A stretch of 64,000 nucleotides of DNA from Pseudoduganella lurida (GCF_007830455.1 NZ_VLLB01000010.1:62001-126000), one strand, 5' to 3'. Shown: positions 28,931 through 38,257, numbered from the stretch's first letter. Made by a program: numbers and translations. The notes: generated from the sequence alone by a model not told the origin.

Positions 28931-31681
28931 TTAGAAGAACTTGTACTTCAGCGTGACCGACAGCGCCCGGCCCCGCGGATCGGCCACGCGCGGATCCCAG
29001 CCGGCGCCCACCACTTCATCCACATTGTGTGCCGTGAACGGCGGGTCTTCGTCGAACAGGTTCTGGATGCCGGCCGTGATGGTCGTGTTCCTGAATCCCG
29101 TGTACGTGGCCGAGAGGTCGTACTTGGTGTAGTGGTGCACGCGCGGATCGAAGCCGGCCGGGAAGCCGCTCTTGCCGCCGTTCGGCACCTGGTCGTTGTA
29201 GCCCGATGCGTAGCGTTGCAGCAGCAGCGCGCTCCAGTCGCCCTTCGACACCGTGAAGCTGGCCGTGTGCTTCCAGCGCAGGTACACGTCGCGCGTGTTG
29301 AACATGCTGACTTCTTCCACGTACGGCTGGCCTTCGAACTCGGCGAACTTGAAGCTGTCCATGTAGGTGCCGTCCAGCACCGCGGCATACTTGTAGCCGG
29401 CGTAGTTGCCGTCGTAGCGCAGACCTACGTCCACGCCGCGCGTCTTCAGGCCCGCCGCGTTGATCCAGCCCGCCTCCACATGGTCGATCGCGCCGGTGGA
29501 CGGATCGCGGATGATGTACTGGTTGAGGTACTGCCAGTTCGTCAGCACCACCTGCGGCGTGCGGTTCAGGATGCGGTCCTTGATGTTGATGGCCCACCAG
29601 TCGAACGATGCCGAGAAATTCTTGAACGGCTCGATGACGATGCCCAGCGTTCCCTGCTTCGACGTTTCGGGGCGCAGCGCCGGATTGCCGCCCGTGTTGT
29701 AGTCCAGGCGCGGGATGGCGCAGAAGTCCGGATTGCCCGGATTCTTCGCGCAGCCTTCCTGGTCGATCACGCCGTTCGGCAGCTCCTGCGACAGGCGGCC
29801 CGCATACAGCTGCGCGAAGCTCGGCGCCAGGAAGCCTTTATTGGCCGAGCCGCGCAGCAGCAGCCAGTCGGTCGGCTGGTAGCGGAACGCGATCTTCGGA
29901 TTCGTGGTGGCGCCCACGACGCTGTAGTTGTCGCGGCGGATCGCCAGCTGCACTTCCAGGTCCTTCAGGATCGGCACGAGCGCCTCGGCATACACGGCGC
30001 GCACGTAGCGCGACGCTTCCGGCAGGTTGGCATTGCCCGGCGAGAGCAGGATCTGCGTGGCATCCACGTCGCCCGCGAAGCCGTAGGTTTCCTTGCGCAG
30101 GTCGAAGCCGGCGGCCATCGCCACCGCGCCGGCCGGCAGGTTGAACACTTCGCCGGAGATCGAGCCGTCCAGCTGCGTCATCGTCGTGCGGCCGTGCTGG
30201 AAGGCGCCGTAGTACTTGGTCGATTCGATCAGGTCCGTGGCCTGCTGCGTTTGGGACGCGCCCGGCGCAACCCACGGGTTGATGATGCCGCTGCCCAGCG
30301 CCGCATTGATCTTGCTGGTCCAGCCGTAGCCGTCCAGCAGGTCGACCTGCGCCTTGCTGCCCGATTTCGACAGGCCCAGCTTGTAGTCGTACTTGCCGGC
30401 CAGCGTGCCTTCCGCCGCGACGAGGGCACGGTAGTTGTCCATCGTGACGCCCTGCGTGCGGTTGCCGAACGGGTTGGCGCGCCACTTGTACAGGATCGGT
30501 TTCGTCTTGTCGTAGCTGGCGATGTACGGCGACAGGTCCTGGTAGTACGGGCCGTTGACGGGATACGCGTTGCCGGCGGCCAGCGTGGTAGAGATCTGCA
30601 TCGGCGTCAGTTCGGCCGTCGCTTCCGTGCGCGAGCCCAGCACCTCCACGTACACGCGATGATCGCTGTTGATCTTGAACGTGCCGCGCGAAACGCCGGT
30701 GGTGCGCTCCACCGGGAAGCTCATCACATAGTCGCCGCCGTAGTCGTACGAGCACGAGTACTTCGTGCGCGTGATGGGCGTGACGTTGGTCCACAGTTCG
30801 CTGGCGTACTGCGACATGCCGGGCACGGAATCGCACTTGCCCTGCAGGCTCAGAAGGCCGGCCTGCAGGTACGTGGTGGCGTCGCCCGGCATTTTAAAAC
30901 CGGTGCCCAGTGCGGAACCGGCACCGGTGAGGATGTTGGCATACGGCGTGCCGGTGGTATCCGGCGACAGGCCGCGGCCCGGCTGGTAGCCGTTGGCGAA
31001 ATCACGCTGGCTGGACGACAGCTTGTCGTTCACCTCGCGCGACACGGTGGCCATCACGTTCCAGCCATCCGTCTCCAGGTTGCCCAGGCCGCCCAGCAGC
31101 GTGTAGCGGCGCTGCATGCCGCCACCCTCCTCCGTGCCGTTCAGGGTGGTGGAAGCTTCCAGTCCCTCGTAATCGGTCTTGAGGATGAAGTTGACCACGC
31201 CGCCGATGGCATCGGTGCCGTAGATGGCGGAGGCGCCGTCCTTCAGGATCTCGACGCGCTGGATCGCCGCCAGTGGAATGGAGTTCAGGTCGACGGCCTT
31301 GCCGCTGCCGCCGTTGTTGCCGAGCCGGCGGCCGTTCAGCAGTACCAGCGTGGCGTTCGGCCCCAGGCCGCGCAGCGACGCGAACGAGGCGCCGCCGGAC
31401 GTGCGGTCGGCATCCGCGCCGAACACATTGTTCCCGGACGTCATATTGTCCGCACCCGTGCCGTTCGCCGACACGAGGCGCATCAGGCTCTCGGTATCGG
31501 TGACGCCGGCCTTCTGGATGGTGTCGAACGTAATCGTCTGCACGGGCAGCGCGCCTTCCTTCGCCACGCGCTTGATGCTGCTGCCGGTGATTTCCACGCG
31601 CTGCATGGGCGCGTCCTGTGCGATGGCCGGACCTGCAATGCCGATCAGCGCCACCATGTGCGCCAGTTTCTTGACCTTCAC
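28931..31681 (-). CDS. TonB-dependent outer-membrane receptor
   Basis: This is an energy-coupled outer-membrane importer of 916 residues. A GTG start with a GGGAG ribosome site gives the signal peptide (V)KVKKLAHMVALIGIAGPAIAQ; an upstream in-frame ATG does not. A TonB-box-like start (MQRVEITGSSIKR), a plug domain (LRGLGPNATLVLLNGRRL, VEILKDGASAIYGTDAIGGVVNFI) and a 22-strand barrel ending in aromatic F (VTLKYKFF) are seen. Substrate is unknown. It lies between a peptide-binding protein gene and the LD-carboxypeptidase gene on the same strand, so a muropeptide or oligopeptide is the natural guess. No iron-uptake genes are near. Confidence 0.93.
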   Translation of the reverse strand: MKVKKLAHMVALIGIAGPAIAQDAPMQRVEITGSSIKRVAKEGALPVQTITFDTIQKAGVTDTESLMRLVSANGTGADNMTSGNNVFGADADRTSGGASFASLRGLGPNATLVLLNGRRLGNNGGSGKAVDLNSIPLAAIQRVEILKDGASAIYGTDAIGGVVNFILKTDYEGLEASTTLNGTEEGGGMQRRYTLLGGLGNLETDGWNVMATVSREVNDKLSSSQRDFANGYQPGRGLSPDTTGTPYANILTGAGSALGTGFKMPGDATTYLQAGLLSLQGKCDSVPGMSQYASELWTNVTPITRTKYSCSYDYGGDYVMSFPVERTTGVSRGTFKINSDHRVYVEVLGSRTEATAELTPMQISTTLAAGNAYPVNGPYYQDLSPYIASYDKTKPILYKWRANPFGNRTQGVTMDNYRALVAAEGTLAGKYDYKLGLSKSGSKAQVDLLDGYGWTSKINAALGSGIINPWVAPGASQTQQATDLIESTKYYGAFQHGRTTMTQLDGSISGEVFNLPAGAVAMAAGFDLRKETYGFAGDVDATQILLSPGNANLPEASRYVRAVYAEALVPILKDLEVQLAIRRDNYSVVGATTNPKIAFRYQPTDWLLLRGSANKGFLAPSFAQLYAGRLSQELPNGVIDQEGCAKNPGNPDFCAIPRLDYNTGGNPALRPETSKQGTLGIVIEPFKNFSASFDWWAINIKDRILNRTPQVVLTNWQYLNQYIIRDPSTGAIDHVEAGWINAAGLKTRGVDVGLRYDGNYAGYKYAAVLDGTYMDSFKFAEFEGQPYVEEVSMFNTRDVYLRWKHTASFTVSKGDWSALLLQRYASGYNDQVPNGGKSGFPAGFDPRVHHYTKYDLSATYTGFRNTTITAGIQNLFDEDPPFTAHNVDEVVGAGWDPRVADPRGRALSVTLKYKFF

Positions 31682-31823
31682 GTACTTCTCCCGATGATTG
31701 TGGTGGCAGGCGCCCGCCGGCCTTCGCTCTCCCGGCGCGCCCATGGCCGGCCAGTTGGCACTGTCGTGGCAGTCCCTATCCTGGCCGGTTCAGGTTAGCG
31801 CCTTGCAAAATGCGCCAGCCAAT

Positions 31824-31865
31824 GAAAAATGCTCGCCCTGCCATAACCGAAGGGAATGACAGGGC
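31824..31865 (-). terminator. Likely terminator after the peptide-binding protein gene
   Basis: On the minus strand, GCCCTGTCAT and ATGGCAGGGC (31865-31856 and 31844-31835) form a 10-base stem with one mismatch, followed by GAGCATTTTTC. It lies 16 bp after the stop. It would separate, or partly attenuate, transcription into the TonB-receptor gene. Confidence 0.6.
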
Positions 31866-31881
31866 GATGACTCGTCGGCAT

Positions 31882-33612
31882 TTATTTTTTGCTCATTGTA
31901 GCCACGCGGGCCCGGCGGGATGGGTCGAGATCCAGATAACGCCAGTTGGTGAACGCGACGGGATGGCGCGTGTAGTTTTTTAGCCACGGTTGCCGGATGT
32001 CGGCGGAGATCGGATGCGTCAGCAGCACCCATGGCGTGTAGGCGTGCACCAGGTCCGCCATCTCGTTGTACAGCTTCGTGCGTGCCGGACTGTCGGACAG
32101 GCGCTGCGCCGCTTCGTAGCGCACGTTGTAGGCGGGCAGGTTGAAGCGCGCGTAGTTGGCGCGGCCCGCGTTCGGGCCATACAGCAGCTGGTAGAAGTTG
32201 TCGCCGTCGGGGAAGTCGGCCACCCAGTTCGTCTCGAACATCATCACCTTGCCCAGCCGCGAGGCCTTGATGATCTCCGTCTTCTTGTCCGTCTTGAATT
32301 CGACGCGCAGCGCGAGCGACTGGAAGGTCTTGCGCCACAACTCGTCGCGCAGGCGGCCCACCATCGACGGCTCGCTGTGCATCGTCAGCAGCAGCGGCGC
32401 ACCGCCGGGCAGGGTGCGGTAGCCGTCCTTGCCGACGTGGTAGCCGTAGCGCTCCAGCAGCGCGCGCGCCAGCGGCAGGTTGTGCCGCACCGGACTACGG
32501 TACGCCGGGTCGTAGCCGAGCACATTGGGCGGCAGCGGCGTCTGCGCGGGAATCGCCAGGCCCTTCTTCAACAGCGCGATGTCCTCCGCGCTGTCGTAGG
32601 CCATGGCGATCGCACGGCGCAGCGCCACCTTGGCCGGCGTGTACCCACCGATGACCGGGTTCTCCATGTTCATCCACAGGTAGTACGTCTGCAGCACGGG
32701 GAACGGGTCGAGCACCATGCCCCGTTTGGCCAGCTCGGGTTTGAGCACCGGCCGCGGCGACGCGGGATCGAGCACCAGGTCGCGCATCGATTCCGGCACC
32801 TGCTCGATGTAGTCGAATTCGCCGTTCAGGTAGCCCAGCACGCGCGACTGGTACTCCTCCATGATCTTCACTTCCACGCGGTCGACCAGTGGCAGTTGTG
32901 TTCCGTTCTCGCGCTGGTGGTAGTCGCGATTGGCCAGCAGCGTGATGCGGTCGCTGCGCTTCCATTCGCCCAGCGTGAAGGGACCGCTGCCGACCGGGTG
33001 GTTGCCCAGCTGGCTGCCATACTTTTCCGCCGCTTCGCGCGCCACCACGCCGGTGGCCGGCAAGGCGAGATAGAACAGCAGGCTGGGGTCCGGTGCCTTC
33101 AGGCGGATCTGCAGCGTGTACTGGTCGAGGGCGCGCAGGCCTGCGATCGGCGTGGCGTAATCGAACCTTGTTTTGTAGGCTTCGTCACCGAGCAGCTTGT
33201 CCTCGAACAGGAACAGCCAGGGCGACTTCAGTGCCGGGTCGTACAGGCGCTGGATGGTGTACACGTAATCGGCCGCCGTGACCTCGCGCGGCTTGCCGCC
33301 GAAGACGGCGTCGGGCGCGAAGTGCATGCCGGGCTTCAATCGGAACGTCCACGTGGTGCCGGCCGCATCGACGGTGGGCATCGCCACCAGCGTGTTCGGC
33401 ACCAGCTTCACGGGCCGCGCCAGGTAGTCGTAGCGCAGCATCGGGTCGAACAGGTTTTCCAGCAGCGACAGGCTGGCCAGGTCGGAGGCGACGGCGGGAT
33501 CGAGGCCCGTTTCGCCGGTCGAGAGCAGCGCGTGCAGCACCTTCGGTTCGGCATGGACGAGCGGGGCGCAGGCCAGGAGCAGCGCGGCGGCAAGGGTACG
33601 GAATCGGTTCAT
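31882..33612 (-). CDS. Peptide/oligopeptide ABC transporter substrate-binding protein (SBP_bac_5)
   Basis: This is a periplasmic binding protein of 576 residues in the DppA/OppA/MppA family. The signal peptide MNRFRTLAAALLLACAPLVHA is cut before EPKVLHAL. Family features include TWTFRLKPGMHFAPDA, NHPVGSGPFTLGEWKR, RRAIAMAYDSAEDIALLKKG and the C-terminal NWVADFPDGDNFYQLLYGPN. No permease or ATPase genes are nearby, so it must use a distant Dpp/Opp-type transporter, as MppA does for murein tripeptide in E. coli. It is upstream of the TonB-receptor and ldcA genes and divergent from spmAB. Confidence 0.9.
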   Translation of the reverse strand: MNRFRTLAAALLLACAPLVHAEPKVLHALLSTGETGLDPAVASDLASLSLLENLFDPMLRYDYLARPVKLVPNTLVAMPTVDAAGTTWTFRLKPGMHFAPDAVFGGKPREVTAADYVYTIQRLYDPALKSPWLFLFEDKLLGDEAYKTRFDYATPIAGLRALDQYTLQIRLKAPDPSLLFYLALPATGVVAREAAEKYGSQLGNHPVGSGPFTLGEWKRSDRITLLANRDYHQRENGTQLPLVDRVEVKIMEEYQSRVLGYLNGEFDYIEQVPESMRDLVLDPASPRPVLKPELAKRGMVLDPFPVLQTYYLWMNMENPVIGGYTPAKVALRRAIAMAYDSAEDIALLKKGLAIPAQTPLPPNVLGYDPAYRSPVRHNLPLARALLERYGYHVGKDGYRTLPGGAPLLLTMHSEPSMVGRLRDELWRKTFQSLALRVEFKTDKKTEIIKASRLGKVMMFETNWVADFPDGDNFYQLLYGPNAGRANYARFNLPAYNVRYEAAQRLSDSPARTKLYNEMADLVHAYTPWVLLTHPISADIRQPWLKNYTRHPVAFTNWRYLDLDPSRRARVATMSKK

Positions 33613-33744
33613 GTGCCGTGAGCATAAAGGAGCGGGGCGGCGCGCGCCAGCCATAACTTTTTCTCATGCGCGCACCGCAATCTTTCATGCAGGGCTCTAT
33701 ACTTTGCCTGCAAAATCGCAGCACAACAGTCAGGATTCGCCCCC

Positions 33745-34983
33745 ATGTCATTAAACTATATCTGGTCAGGCTTCTTCCTCGTCGGCTTCGCGGCCGCGCT
33801 GGCCCAGTGGATCTTCCTCGGCGATACGGAGATCTTCAAGAAGATCATCGACGGCACGTTCGAATCGGCGCGCAGCGGCGTGATGGACATCGCGCTGCCG
33901 CTGGCCGGCGTGATGACGCTGTGGCTGGGCATCATGAACATCGGCGAAAAGGCCGGCGCCATCGGCTGGTTCGCGAAGGTCATCTCGCCGTTCTTCTCGC
34001 GCATCTTCCCCGAGGTGCCGAAGGACCATCCGGCCACCGGCCACATGGTGATGAATTTTTCCGCCAACCTGCTGGGCCTCGACAACGCCGCCACGCCATT
34101 CGGGCTGAAGGCGATGGAAAGCCTGCAGACGCTCAATCCGGACAAGGACACGGCCAGCAACGCGCAGATCATGTTCCTGGTGCTGCACACCTCCGGCCTG
34201 ACGCTGATCCCGCTGGCGATCATGGCGCAGCGCGCGATCCTCGGCGCAGCCGATCCTTCCGACATCTTCATCCCCTGCCTGATCGCCACCTATGTCGCCA
34301 CCGTGGCCGGCATCATCGCCGTGTCGATCCGCCAGCGCATCAACCTGTTCGATTCCGTGCTGCTGTCCTGGATGGGCGGCATCACGGCGGCCATCGTGGC
34401 GATGATCTGGTACTTCACCAACTACCTGTCGAAGACGGAGATCGAGACGGTGTCGAAGGTCGTCAGCAATCTCGTGCTGATGGGCGTGATCACCGTGTTC
34501 CTGGTGGGCGCGCTGCGCAAGAAGGTCAATGTGTACGACGCGTTCATCGAAGGCGCCAAGGGCGGCATCCAGACGTCGATCACGGTGATTCCATATCTCG
34601 TCGGGATGCTGGTGGCGATCAGCGTGTTCCGCAACGCGGGCGTGTTCGGCTTCATCGTCAGCGGCTTCGAATGGCTGTTCTCGGCATTGGGCTTCAACAC
34701 CGACTTCGTGCCGGCGCTGCCGACCGCGCTGATGAAGCCCCTGTCCGGCAGCGGCTCGAAGGCGATGATGATCGACACGATGAAGACCTACGGCCCGGAT
34801 TCCTTCGTGGGCCGGCTGGCCTGCATCTTCCAGGGCTCGGCCGACACCACGTTCTACATCGTGGCGCTGTATTTCGGCTCGGTGGGCATCCGCAAGACGC
34901 GCTATGCGATCTCCTGCGGCCTGATCGCCGACCTGGCCGGCGTGATCGCCGCGATCTGCGTGGCCTACGTGTTCTTCGGTTAA
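33745..34983 (+). CDS. Fused SpmA-SpmB-like membrane protein (nucleoside-recognition/Gate domains)
   Basis: This 412-residue polytopic inner-membrane protein holds two Gate (nucleoside recognition) domains in tandem. The first half (about 1-230) has GVMDIALPLAGVMTLWLGIMNIGEKAG and NFSANLLGLDNAATPFGLKAMESL as in SpmA. The second half has GAKGGIQTSITVIPYLVGMLVAISVFRNAG and ALPTALMKPLSGSGSKAMM as in SpmB. In Bacillus subtilis spmA and spmB lie in one operon with dacB and affect spore core dehydration; in non-sporeformers the role is unknown. Here dacB (a different carboxypeptidase family) follows by 9 bp. Confidence 0.88.
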   Translation: MSLNYIWSGFFLVGFAAALAQWIFLGDTEIFKKIIDGTFESARSGVMDIALPLAGVMTLWLGIMNIGEKAGAIGWFAKVISPFFSRIFPEVPKDHPATGHMVMNFSANLLGLDNAATPFGLKAMESLQTLNPDKDTASNAQIMFLVLHTSGLTLIPLAIMAQRAILGAADPSDIFIPCLIATYVATVAGIIAVSIRQRINLFDSVLLSWMGGITAAIVAMIWYFTNYLSKTEIETVSKVVSNLVLMGVITVFLVGALRKKVNVYDAFIEGAKGGIQTSITVIPYLVGMLVAISVFRNAGVFGFIVSGFEWLFSALGFNTDFVPALPTALMKPLSGSGSKAMMIDTMKTYGPDSFVGRLACIFQGSADTTFYIVALYFGSVGIRKTRYAISCGLIADLAGVIAAICVAYVFFG

Positions 34984-34992
34984 GGTAGCCCC

Positions 34993-36609
34993 ATGAAATT
35001 ACGCCATCTGCTGCTCGTCTCCCTACTCGCCTTTGGCAGCGCGCGTGCCGAACTGCCCGACGCCGTTGCGCGCCTTGCCGCCGCTGCCGGCATTCCCGAA
35101 AATGCCATCGGCGCCGTGGTGCTGCGCGGCGACACGATCCTCGTGTCGAACGAAGCGGACCAGCTGATGCGGCCCGCATCGTCGATCAAGCTGTTCACCA
35201 CGATCGTCGCGCTGGAGGAACTGGGCCCCACGTTCCGGGGCCGTACCGAATTGCGCAGCAGCGGCACCGTCGCCAACGGCGTGCTGAAGGGCGACCTGAT
35301 ACTGCGGGGCGGCGCCGACCTCGATTTCAACGAGGACGCGCTGACGCACCTGCTGGAACGCCTGCGCGCCCAGGGCATCCGCAAGGTCGCGGGCGACCTG
35401 GTGCTGGACCGCCAGCTGTTCCAGCCGGCGCGCACGGACCTGGGCAAGCCGCCATTCGACGAATCGCCCGAGTCGTATTACAACATCATCCCCGATGCAC
35501 TGCTGCTGAACCTGAACCTGCAGCGGCTGGACCTGCAGTCCTCTGCCAGCGGGGTGCAGGTGCAGGCCTTGCCGGCGCTGGACGGCGTGACGGTGCGCTC
35601 GGCGCAGACGCTCGTCGATGGCGATTGCGCCGAATGGGAAGACGGCTGGAAGACGCCGGAAGTGGTCAGGGACGGCGGCCGGATCGCGGTCGTCCTGAAG
35701 GGCACTTTCCCGCGCCACTGCAGGCAGTCGTACAACGTGAACGTGCTCGATCGCGATGATTATGCCGACCGGCTGTTCCGCACGACGTGGAAGCGGCTGG
35801 GCGGCACGATCGCCGGCCGCACGCGCACGGTGGACCTGGCGGCGCACACGTCGGCCGTCACCGCCGCCGCGGTGGCCCAGGGCGCAATCGGCGCTGACGG
35901 CACTGCGACTGCGATGGCCGACAGCGGCACGCGCCTGCTGGCCGAACACGTGTCGCGCGCGCTGCCGGAACTGGTGCGGGATACGCTGAAAATGTCGGAC
36001 AACGCGCTGGCCCGCACGCTGTACCTGTCGCTGGGCAGCCTGCAACCGGACCCGGTGCTGGGCAGCCGCCCGCTGCCCGCCGGCGAACAACTGGCGATGC
36101 TGATGGCGGCCCATGGCAACGGCAAAGCAACTGCCCAGGGCAGCGAAGGTGACCGGGGCGTAGTGGCCAGCACGCAGGCCCGTGCCGAAGGGGTGGTGCG
36201 CCGCTGGCTGAAACGCCACCGGATCGACGACAGCGGCCTGGTGATCGAGAACGGCTCCGGCCTGTCGCGCATCGAACGCGTGCGGCCCGTGCAGCTGGCC
36301 GCGCTATTGACCGCGGCGCAGGATTCGCTGTGGGCGCCGGAGTTCCAGGCCGCGCTGCCGATCGCCGGCATCGACGGCACGATGCGCCGCCGCCTGGCCG
36401 CCAGCCCCGCCGCCTCGCGCGCCCGCCTCAAGACGGGCACGATGAAGGGCACGGTGGCACTGGCCGGCTACGTGCCGGATGCGAACGGCGAGCAGTGCAT
36501 CGTCGTGGCGATCGTCAATCATGACAATGCGGGCAACGGCGTGGGACGGGGGATCGTCGATGCGCTGGTGGACTGGGTGGCCAACAGCAGTGCGGGGAGT
36601 GCGATGTAG
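34993..36609 (+). CDS. dacB: D-alanyl-D-alanine carboxypeptidase/endopeptidase (PBP4 type, family S13)
   Basis: This is a periplasmic penicillin-binding protein that trims pentapeptides and cuts 4-3 crosslinks in peptidoglycan. The 538-residue protein has a signal peptide (cut near ARA-ELP, residue 19-20), the SxxK motif S63-S-I-K66 (PASSIKLFTT), SDN (MSDNALARTLYL) and KTG (LKTGTMKGTVALAGY). The large insertion between the first two motifs is typical of PBP4. It is 9 bp after spmAB and certainly co-transcribed. The gap to the next gene (36610-36725) holds nothing notable. Confidence 0.95.
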   Translation: MKLRHLLLVSLLAFGSARAELPDAVARLAAAAGIPENAIGAVVLRGDTILVSNEADQLMRPASSIKLFTTIVALEELGPTFRGRTELRSSGTVANGVLKGDLILRGGADLDFNEDALTHLLERLRAQGIRKVAGDLVLDRQLFQPARTDLGKPPFDESPESYYNIIPDALLLNLNLQRLDLQSSASGVQVQALPALDGVTVRSAQTLVDGDCAEWEDGWKTPEVVRDGGRIAVVLKGTFPRHCRQSYNVNVLDRDDYADRLFRTTWKRLGGTIAGRTRTVDLAAHTSAVTAAAVAQGAIGADGTATAMADSGTRLLAEHVSRALPELVRDTLKMSDNALARTLYLSLGSLQPDPVLGSRPLPAGEQLAMLMAAHGNGKATAQGSEGDRGVVASTQARAEGVVRRWLKRHRIDDSGLVIENGSGLSRIERVRPVQLAALLTAAQDSLWAPEFQAALPIAGIDGTMRRRLAASPAASRARLKTGTMKGTVALAGYVPDANGEQCIVVAIVNHDNAGNGVGRGIVDALVDWVANSSAGSAM

Positions 36610-36725
36610 CAGGACAGTCGCTGGAATTTTCAATTGATTTATATTTTCACGTGCCGTGAAAACTACGTAAAAATGAAAATGGCAGCACCTGGCACCATGG
36701 ACCCGATCACGTCTCGTGACCGCGG

Positions 36726-37337
36726 CTACAGCACCCGTACGAACTCCGCCCGCACCCGCACCCGATCCCCGCAATCGAAGTGCCACCACTCGCTGTTGAT
36801 GCCGACGAAGCCGGCCTGGAACATCGCGTCGCGCAGCAGCTGGCGGTTGGCGATGTGCGCTGCGCTCAGGGTGCCGTTGGCCAGCATCTCGTCTTCCAGC
36901 ACGGGATGCGAGGCGTGGGTCATGTCGTCGAAGCCGGTGCCCATGTCCAGCTCGCGGCCATCGGCATCGAGGATGGTGACGTCGACCGCCATGCCGAACG
37001 AGTGAATGGAGCCGCGCGCCGGGTCGGCCAGGTACATGCGCAGGCCGGTGTCGGCCAGTGCGTCCCACAGCTGTTCCTGCACGCGGTGCGGACGCAGCGC
37101 ATCGAGGATCAGCAGCGTGCAACCGGGGCGGTACTGCGCGAGCCAGGCGACGGCGCGTTCGATCGCTTCGGCCGCCTCGCGGTGCAGCCAGGCGCAGTCG
37201 AGCGGCGAGTACAGGTCGCGGCCGACGAAGTTGTCGCGGCCCGCGTAGCGCAGGTCGACGGCGATGCCGGCGATCGTCGACAGGTGCCGGAAGTCCGGGC
37301 TGCCGGGGACTTCTTCGCTGGTGATGGTGAAGCTCAT
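36726..37337 (-). CDS. ddpX: D-alanyl-D-alanine dipeptidase (VanX/DdpX family)
   Basis: This zinc dipeptidase splits D-Ala-D-Ala to D-alanine. The 203-residue protein has the zinc ligands of the M15D family, SIHSFGMAVDVT (H and D of SxHxxGxAxD) and EWWHFD (E and H), plus LDALRPHRVQEQLW. No signal peptide is present, so it is cytoplasmic. It is 10 bp downstream of the LysR gene and last in the minus-strand peptidoglycan-salvage run. D-Ala produced here could feed DadA at 44973. No van resistance genes accompany it. Confidence 0.92.
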   Translation of the reverse strand: MSFTITSEEVPGSPDFRHLSTIAGIAVDLRYAGRDNFVGRDLYSPLDCAWLHREAAEAIERAVAWLAQYRPGCTLLILDALRPHRVQEQLWDALADTGLRMYLADPARGSIHSFGMAVDVTILDADGRELDMGTGFDDMTHASHPVLEDEMLANGTLSAAHIANRQLLRDAMFQAGFVGINSEWWHFDCGDRVRVRAEFVRVL

Positions 37338-37347
37338 GATGCGGGAC

Positions 37348-38250
37348 TCATCGCATGCCCGGCGTCGCCAGGCAGGCCAGGGCCGCCTGCGCAACGCTGT
37401 CGGCCAGCCGGCGCGCCCCGTGCGACAGTGGCGCGTGGCCGGCCGTCAGCAGGTAAAGCTGCACGCCGATGGCCGGCTCCAGCGGTCGGCGCTGCACCCG
37501 CGTGGAAGACGCCGCCGTGAACGGATCCACCACGGCCATGCCGCCACCGGCTTCCACCAGCGACCGGGCGATCTGGTAGGTCTGCACGACGGTGCGGAAC
37601 ACGGGATGCACTTCCTGCGCCTCGCAGGCCGAGACCACCAGTTCGCCGAGCGGATCGTTGTCCGCGTAGCCGATCAGTTCCCCGCGCAGGCCGGCCGGCG
37701 ACAGCGGCGTCCCCGCTTCCTCGTCATGCCAGGTGCCGGGCGGCGCAATCACCGTCATCGCGCCGTGCGCCAGCGCTTCGGCCACGATGCCGGGATGCCG
37801 CGGATCCTGCAGCGACACGGCAAAATCGGCCTCGCCCAGGCGCAGCATGTTGACGATCTCGTTGGTGTGATGGGTGGCCAGCTCGCAGCGCGTGGCGGGG
37901 AATTCGCGGCGCCACGCGCTCATCGCCTGCGGCAGCACGGAAACGGCCAGCGTCGGGGTGGCCACCAGCCGGATCGTCTCGACGGCGCGCCCCTTCAGGC
38001 TGGCCGCAAGGCGCCGGATGCCCTGCAGGTCGCGGTGCAGCTTTTCCGTTTCGGCGAACAGCCGGTGCGCCTCCGGCGTGGGATGCAGCTTGCCGCGCAC
38101 CCGCTCGAACAGCGGCATGCCGAGCTGCAGTTCGGCGTGCTGCAGCACCTTCGTCACGGCGGGCTGCGAGATGTGCAGCACCTGCGCCGCGCCGCTGATC
38201 GTCCCCACCTGCATGATCGCGTGAAACACCTCGATGTGACGCAGGCGCAT
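37348..38250 (-). CDS. LysR-family transcriptional regulator
   Basis: This is a LysR-type regulator of 300 residues. The N-terminal HTH reads MRLRHIEVFHAIMQVGTISGAAQVLHISQPAVTKVLQHAE, and a periplasmic-binding-protein-like effector domain follows. It is embedded between the amidase gene (7 bp upstream) and ddpX (10 bp downstream), all co-oriented. It therefore probably controls this run or ddpX; a D-amino-acid or muropeptide effector is a guess. A divergently read target is absent, which is unusual for this family. Confidence 0.92.
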   Translation of the reverse strand: MRLRHIEVFHAIMQVGTISGAAQVLHISQPAVTKVLQHAELQLGMPLFERVRGKLHPTPEAHRLFAETEKLHRDLQGIRRLAASLKGRAVETIRLVATPTLAVSVLPQAMSAWRREFPATRCELATHHTNEIVNMLRLGEADFAVSLQDPRHPGIVAEALAHGAMTVIAPPGTWHDEEAGTPLSPAGLRGELIGYADNDPLGELVVSACEAQEVHPVFRTVVQTYQIARSLVEAGGGMAVVDPFTAASSTRVQRRPLEPAIGVQLYLLTAGHAPLSHGARRLADSVAQAALACLATPGMR

Positions 38251-38257
38251 GGTGACC

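Noticed and set aside
28706..31798. A 1030-codon plus-strand frame opposite the TonB-receptor and ldcA genes.
   Set aside because: No recognisable domain and antisense-type composition; both minus-strand genes have clear motifs and signals.
36726..37337. VanX-type vancomycin-resistance dipeptidase.
   Set aside because: No vanH, vanA or VanS/R-like genes are near, and the setting is wall catabolism, so a DdpX-like role is preferred.
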